A DNA stretch of 7,671 bases from Planctomycetota bacterium (lineage in GTDB: Bacteria; Planctomycetota; SZUA-567; H5-PLA8; CALKMO01): NCBI GenBank assembly GCA_026417845.1, contig JAOACM010000200.1:1-7671 (forward strand). The letters run 5' to 3'. This document shows positions 6,865 through 7,671 of the stretch, piece after piece. The position numbers and the translations under genes were made by a program. The notes beneath the pieces were generated by a model, which searched no databases, was not told the DNA's origin, and was given only the letters and a program-made list of their open reading frames with translations. Positions within the stretch are counted from its first letter, which is position 1. Every line of letters begins with the position of its first letter.

Positions 6865-6931
6865 TACCCGCCACCTGGCCCGCTCCGGGCAGCCTGCGGG
6901 TGCTGAAACGCCTCCCTCGCGCAGTCGCCGA

Positions 6932-6960
6932 AATATATAACGGCGGCGGCCCGGAAATCC
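6932..6960 (-). promoter_or_regulatory. Weak candidate promoter for the rph-rdgB-ROK run
   Basis: The only AT-rich patch upstream of rph reads TTATATATTT on the minus strand (6940-6931) and contains TATATT (6937-6932), 5 of 6 to the -10 consensus. The region 17-18 nt upstream (GGATTT or TGGATT) is a poor -35. The predicted leader is about 110 nt and would include the hairpins over the rph ribosome binding site. Confidence 0.3.
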
Positions 6961-7010
6961 ACTGCCGAACGCCAGCCGGGAGCCGGCATCATCCGCTCCT
7001 AACCGAATCC

Positions 7011-7039
7011 TTGACTTGCGTGAATATTTATGGTATAAG
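7011..7039 (+). promoter_or_regulatory. Sigma70-type promoter with extended -10 for the IscU/NifU-like gene
   Basis: TTGACT (7011-7016) and TATAAG (7034-7039) are separated by exactly 17 nt, each 5 of 6 to consensus. TG at 7031-7032 gives an extended -10. Transcription would begin near 7046, about 53 nt upstream of the ATG at 7099. This is the strongest promoter in the window. Confidence 0.7.
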
Positions 7040-7098
7040 GGGAGTAATGAAAGTATTGGGGGCAGGTAGTTGCAATTCGAATATGGGGGGGATTCGAT

Positions 7099-7458
7099 AT
7101 GGCTGATTCCGATCCTGACCGTCCGAAAGTTCTCCAGACATATGGCGGGGTGCAGGAGAAGCCGGCGCCGGCATCTATGGGCGTTCCCCGAACAGTTTCT
7201 GCCGGGGAATCCCTGGATTGCGCGGATAATTTCACCTTCCGGCTGGTAAAGCGAGGCAACAAATACTATTTTCAGGACGTCAAAGTCACGCCACCTCTGG
7301 CCAATCACGAGGAGGCCGCACTGGTGCAGCGGTGGCTGGAGGGCAGGGCGCTGGACGAGATAAATACCGAGGAGTTCGCCGAGGCCTTCAGCGGGGCAGG
7401 GCGCTGCTCCGGGCTGCAGACCGTAATCGCCCACCTGAAGGAAATGTTCTCCGACTGA
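7099..7458 (+). CDS. Small protein resembling the IscU/NifU N-terminal Fe-S scaffold, second cysteine missing
   Basis: A 119-residue soluble protein with no signal peptide or membrane segment. ATG 7099 has a G-rich site (7085-7092) 6 nt upstream and a strong promoter before it. Residues 1-35 are Pro-rich and probably flexible. The rest follows the IscU/NifU-N order: Cys41-Ala-Asp43 then a beta pair (FTFRLVK, YYFQDVKV), like the CGD..RLYLKV start of NifU. A helix LVQRWLEGRALDEIN (75-89) matches the xxWVKGKxLDEA helix. EEFAEAFSG (91-99) is followed by Arg-Cys103-Ser like HCS, then a final helix. The second ligand cysteine (FGCxAA in IscU) is replaced around VTPPLANHEE (62-72). The alignment is by eye from memory, so homology is tentative and the scaffold function uncertain. 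It stands alone, divergent from rph. No other function suggests itself. Confidence 0.85.
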   Translation: MADSDPDRPKVLQTYGGVQEKPAPASMGVPRTVSAGESLDCADNFTFRLVKRGNKYYFQDVKVTPPLANHEEAALVQRWLEGRALDEINTEEFAEAFSGAGRCSGLQTVIAHLKEMFSD

Positions 7459-7570
7459 TCCGATATTTGCCGACCGATCCGCACAGGAAAAGCCGGTATC
7501 AGTCCGCCCAAGCTGGGACGCTTATCAATTACCCTGTCTCGACCCCGTCCAAGCTCCCGTCCGGATGGCT

Positions 7571-7599
7571 TTGTTATGCCTTGGGCTTTGCCATATAAA
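7571..7599 (+). promoter_or_regulatory. Promoter-like sequence 1 at the right edge
   Basis: TTGTTA (7571-7576) and TATAAA (7594-7599) with a 17-nt spacer, 4 and 5 of 6 to consensus. The predicted start is near 7606. Any gene it serves would lie beyond the window. Confidence 0.45.
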
Positions 7600-7610
7600 A
7601 TTGTAACGCC

Positions 7611-7639
7611 TTGATTCGTAATAGCTTGCGACATACTAT
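7611..7639 (+). promoter_or_regulatory. Promoter-like sequence 2 at the right edge
   Basis: TTGATT (7611-7616) and TACTAT (7634-7639) with a 17-nt spacer, 4 and 5 of 6 to consensus, 40 nt downstream of the first promoter-like sequence. The predicted start is near 7646. Confidence 0.45.
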
Positions 7640-7671
7640 TCCGGCGATGATATCTACACGCAACGTATTGT

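Larger units (their letters stand above)
7459..7671. other. 213-nt gene-free tail, AT-richer towards the end
   Basis: No coding frame with a recognisable product, and no T-run terminator after the stop at 7456-7458. An imperfect inverted repeat (GCTGGGACG near 7508 with CGTCCAAGC near 7545) has a 25-nt loop and one mismatch. The last 100 nt are clearly AT-richer than the rest of the window and contain two promoter-like sequences pointing right. Confidence 0.5.

Noticed and set aside
6816..6992. N-terminal extension of rph from an ATG at 6992
   Set aside because: The added 59 residues have no counterpart in RNase PH. ATG 6815 has a good ribosome binding site and gives the family length.
6132..7106. 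Plus-strand open frame of 324 codons antisense to rph
   Set aside because: A shadow of the rph coding strand that runs through the rph leader; no family resemblance.
7305..7634. Minus-strand open frame of 109 codons
   Set aside because: It is antisense to the 3' half of the IscU/NifU-like gene, has no clear ribosome binding site, and no recognisable motif.
1..7671. CRISPR array, insertion sequence, tRNA or rRNA
   Set aside because: No regularly spaced repeats, no transposase, no terminal repeats and no recognisable tRNA or rRNA segments were seen on reading both strands.

Overview
The window is GC-rich bacterial chromosome with ordinary housekeeping gene density. Six genes lie on the minus strand and one on the plus strand. 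I see no mobile element, CRISPR array, rRNA or tRNA. The best taxonomic hint is the signal peptidase I at the left edge. It has a long polar N-terminus and a large insert, with a CPVCG motif and a VGDLKL-type beta segment, before the C-terminal catalytic boxes. From memory this resembles Planctomycetota and related PVC-type signal peptidases. I therefore suggest a planctomycete-like or neighbouring uncultured lineage; this is inference.

Minus strand, in transcription order from right to left: RNase PH (rph, 6815-6081) overlaps an ITPase/XTPase of the RdgB/HAM1 family (6084-5452) by an ATGA. After 92 nt comes a ROK-family sugar kinase (5359-4385). After 188 nt comes the ribosomal GTPase LepA/EF-4 (4196-2391). 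After 330 nt comes a Nudix hydrolase of the ADP-ribose pyrophosphatase type (2060-1479). After a further 366 nt comes signal peptidase I (lepB, 1112 to beyond base 1). The lepA-then-lepB order recalls the lepA-lepB operon of enterobacteria, here with a Nudix gene and two long non-coding gaps in between. rph and rdgB handle RNA 3'-end trimming and nucleotide-pool cleaning and are often neighbours.

Plus strand: a sigma70-type promoter (7011-7039) drives a 119-residue protein (7099-7458). It looks like a reduced IscU/NifU N-terminal scaffold that keeps the first and third ligand cysteines but not the second. Beyond it is an AT-richer, gene-free tail with two promoter-like sequences pointing out of the window.

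The most interesting signals are this cysteine-depleted IscU/NifU-like protein, a set of mutually exclusive hairpins over the rph ribosome binding site, the Nudix gene's own promoter followed by a 128-nt leader with a perfect 9-bp hairpin, the Glu-to-His change in the ROK sugar-binding motif, and the architecture of the signal peptidase. I found no clearly new multi-gene system.
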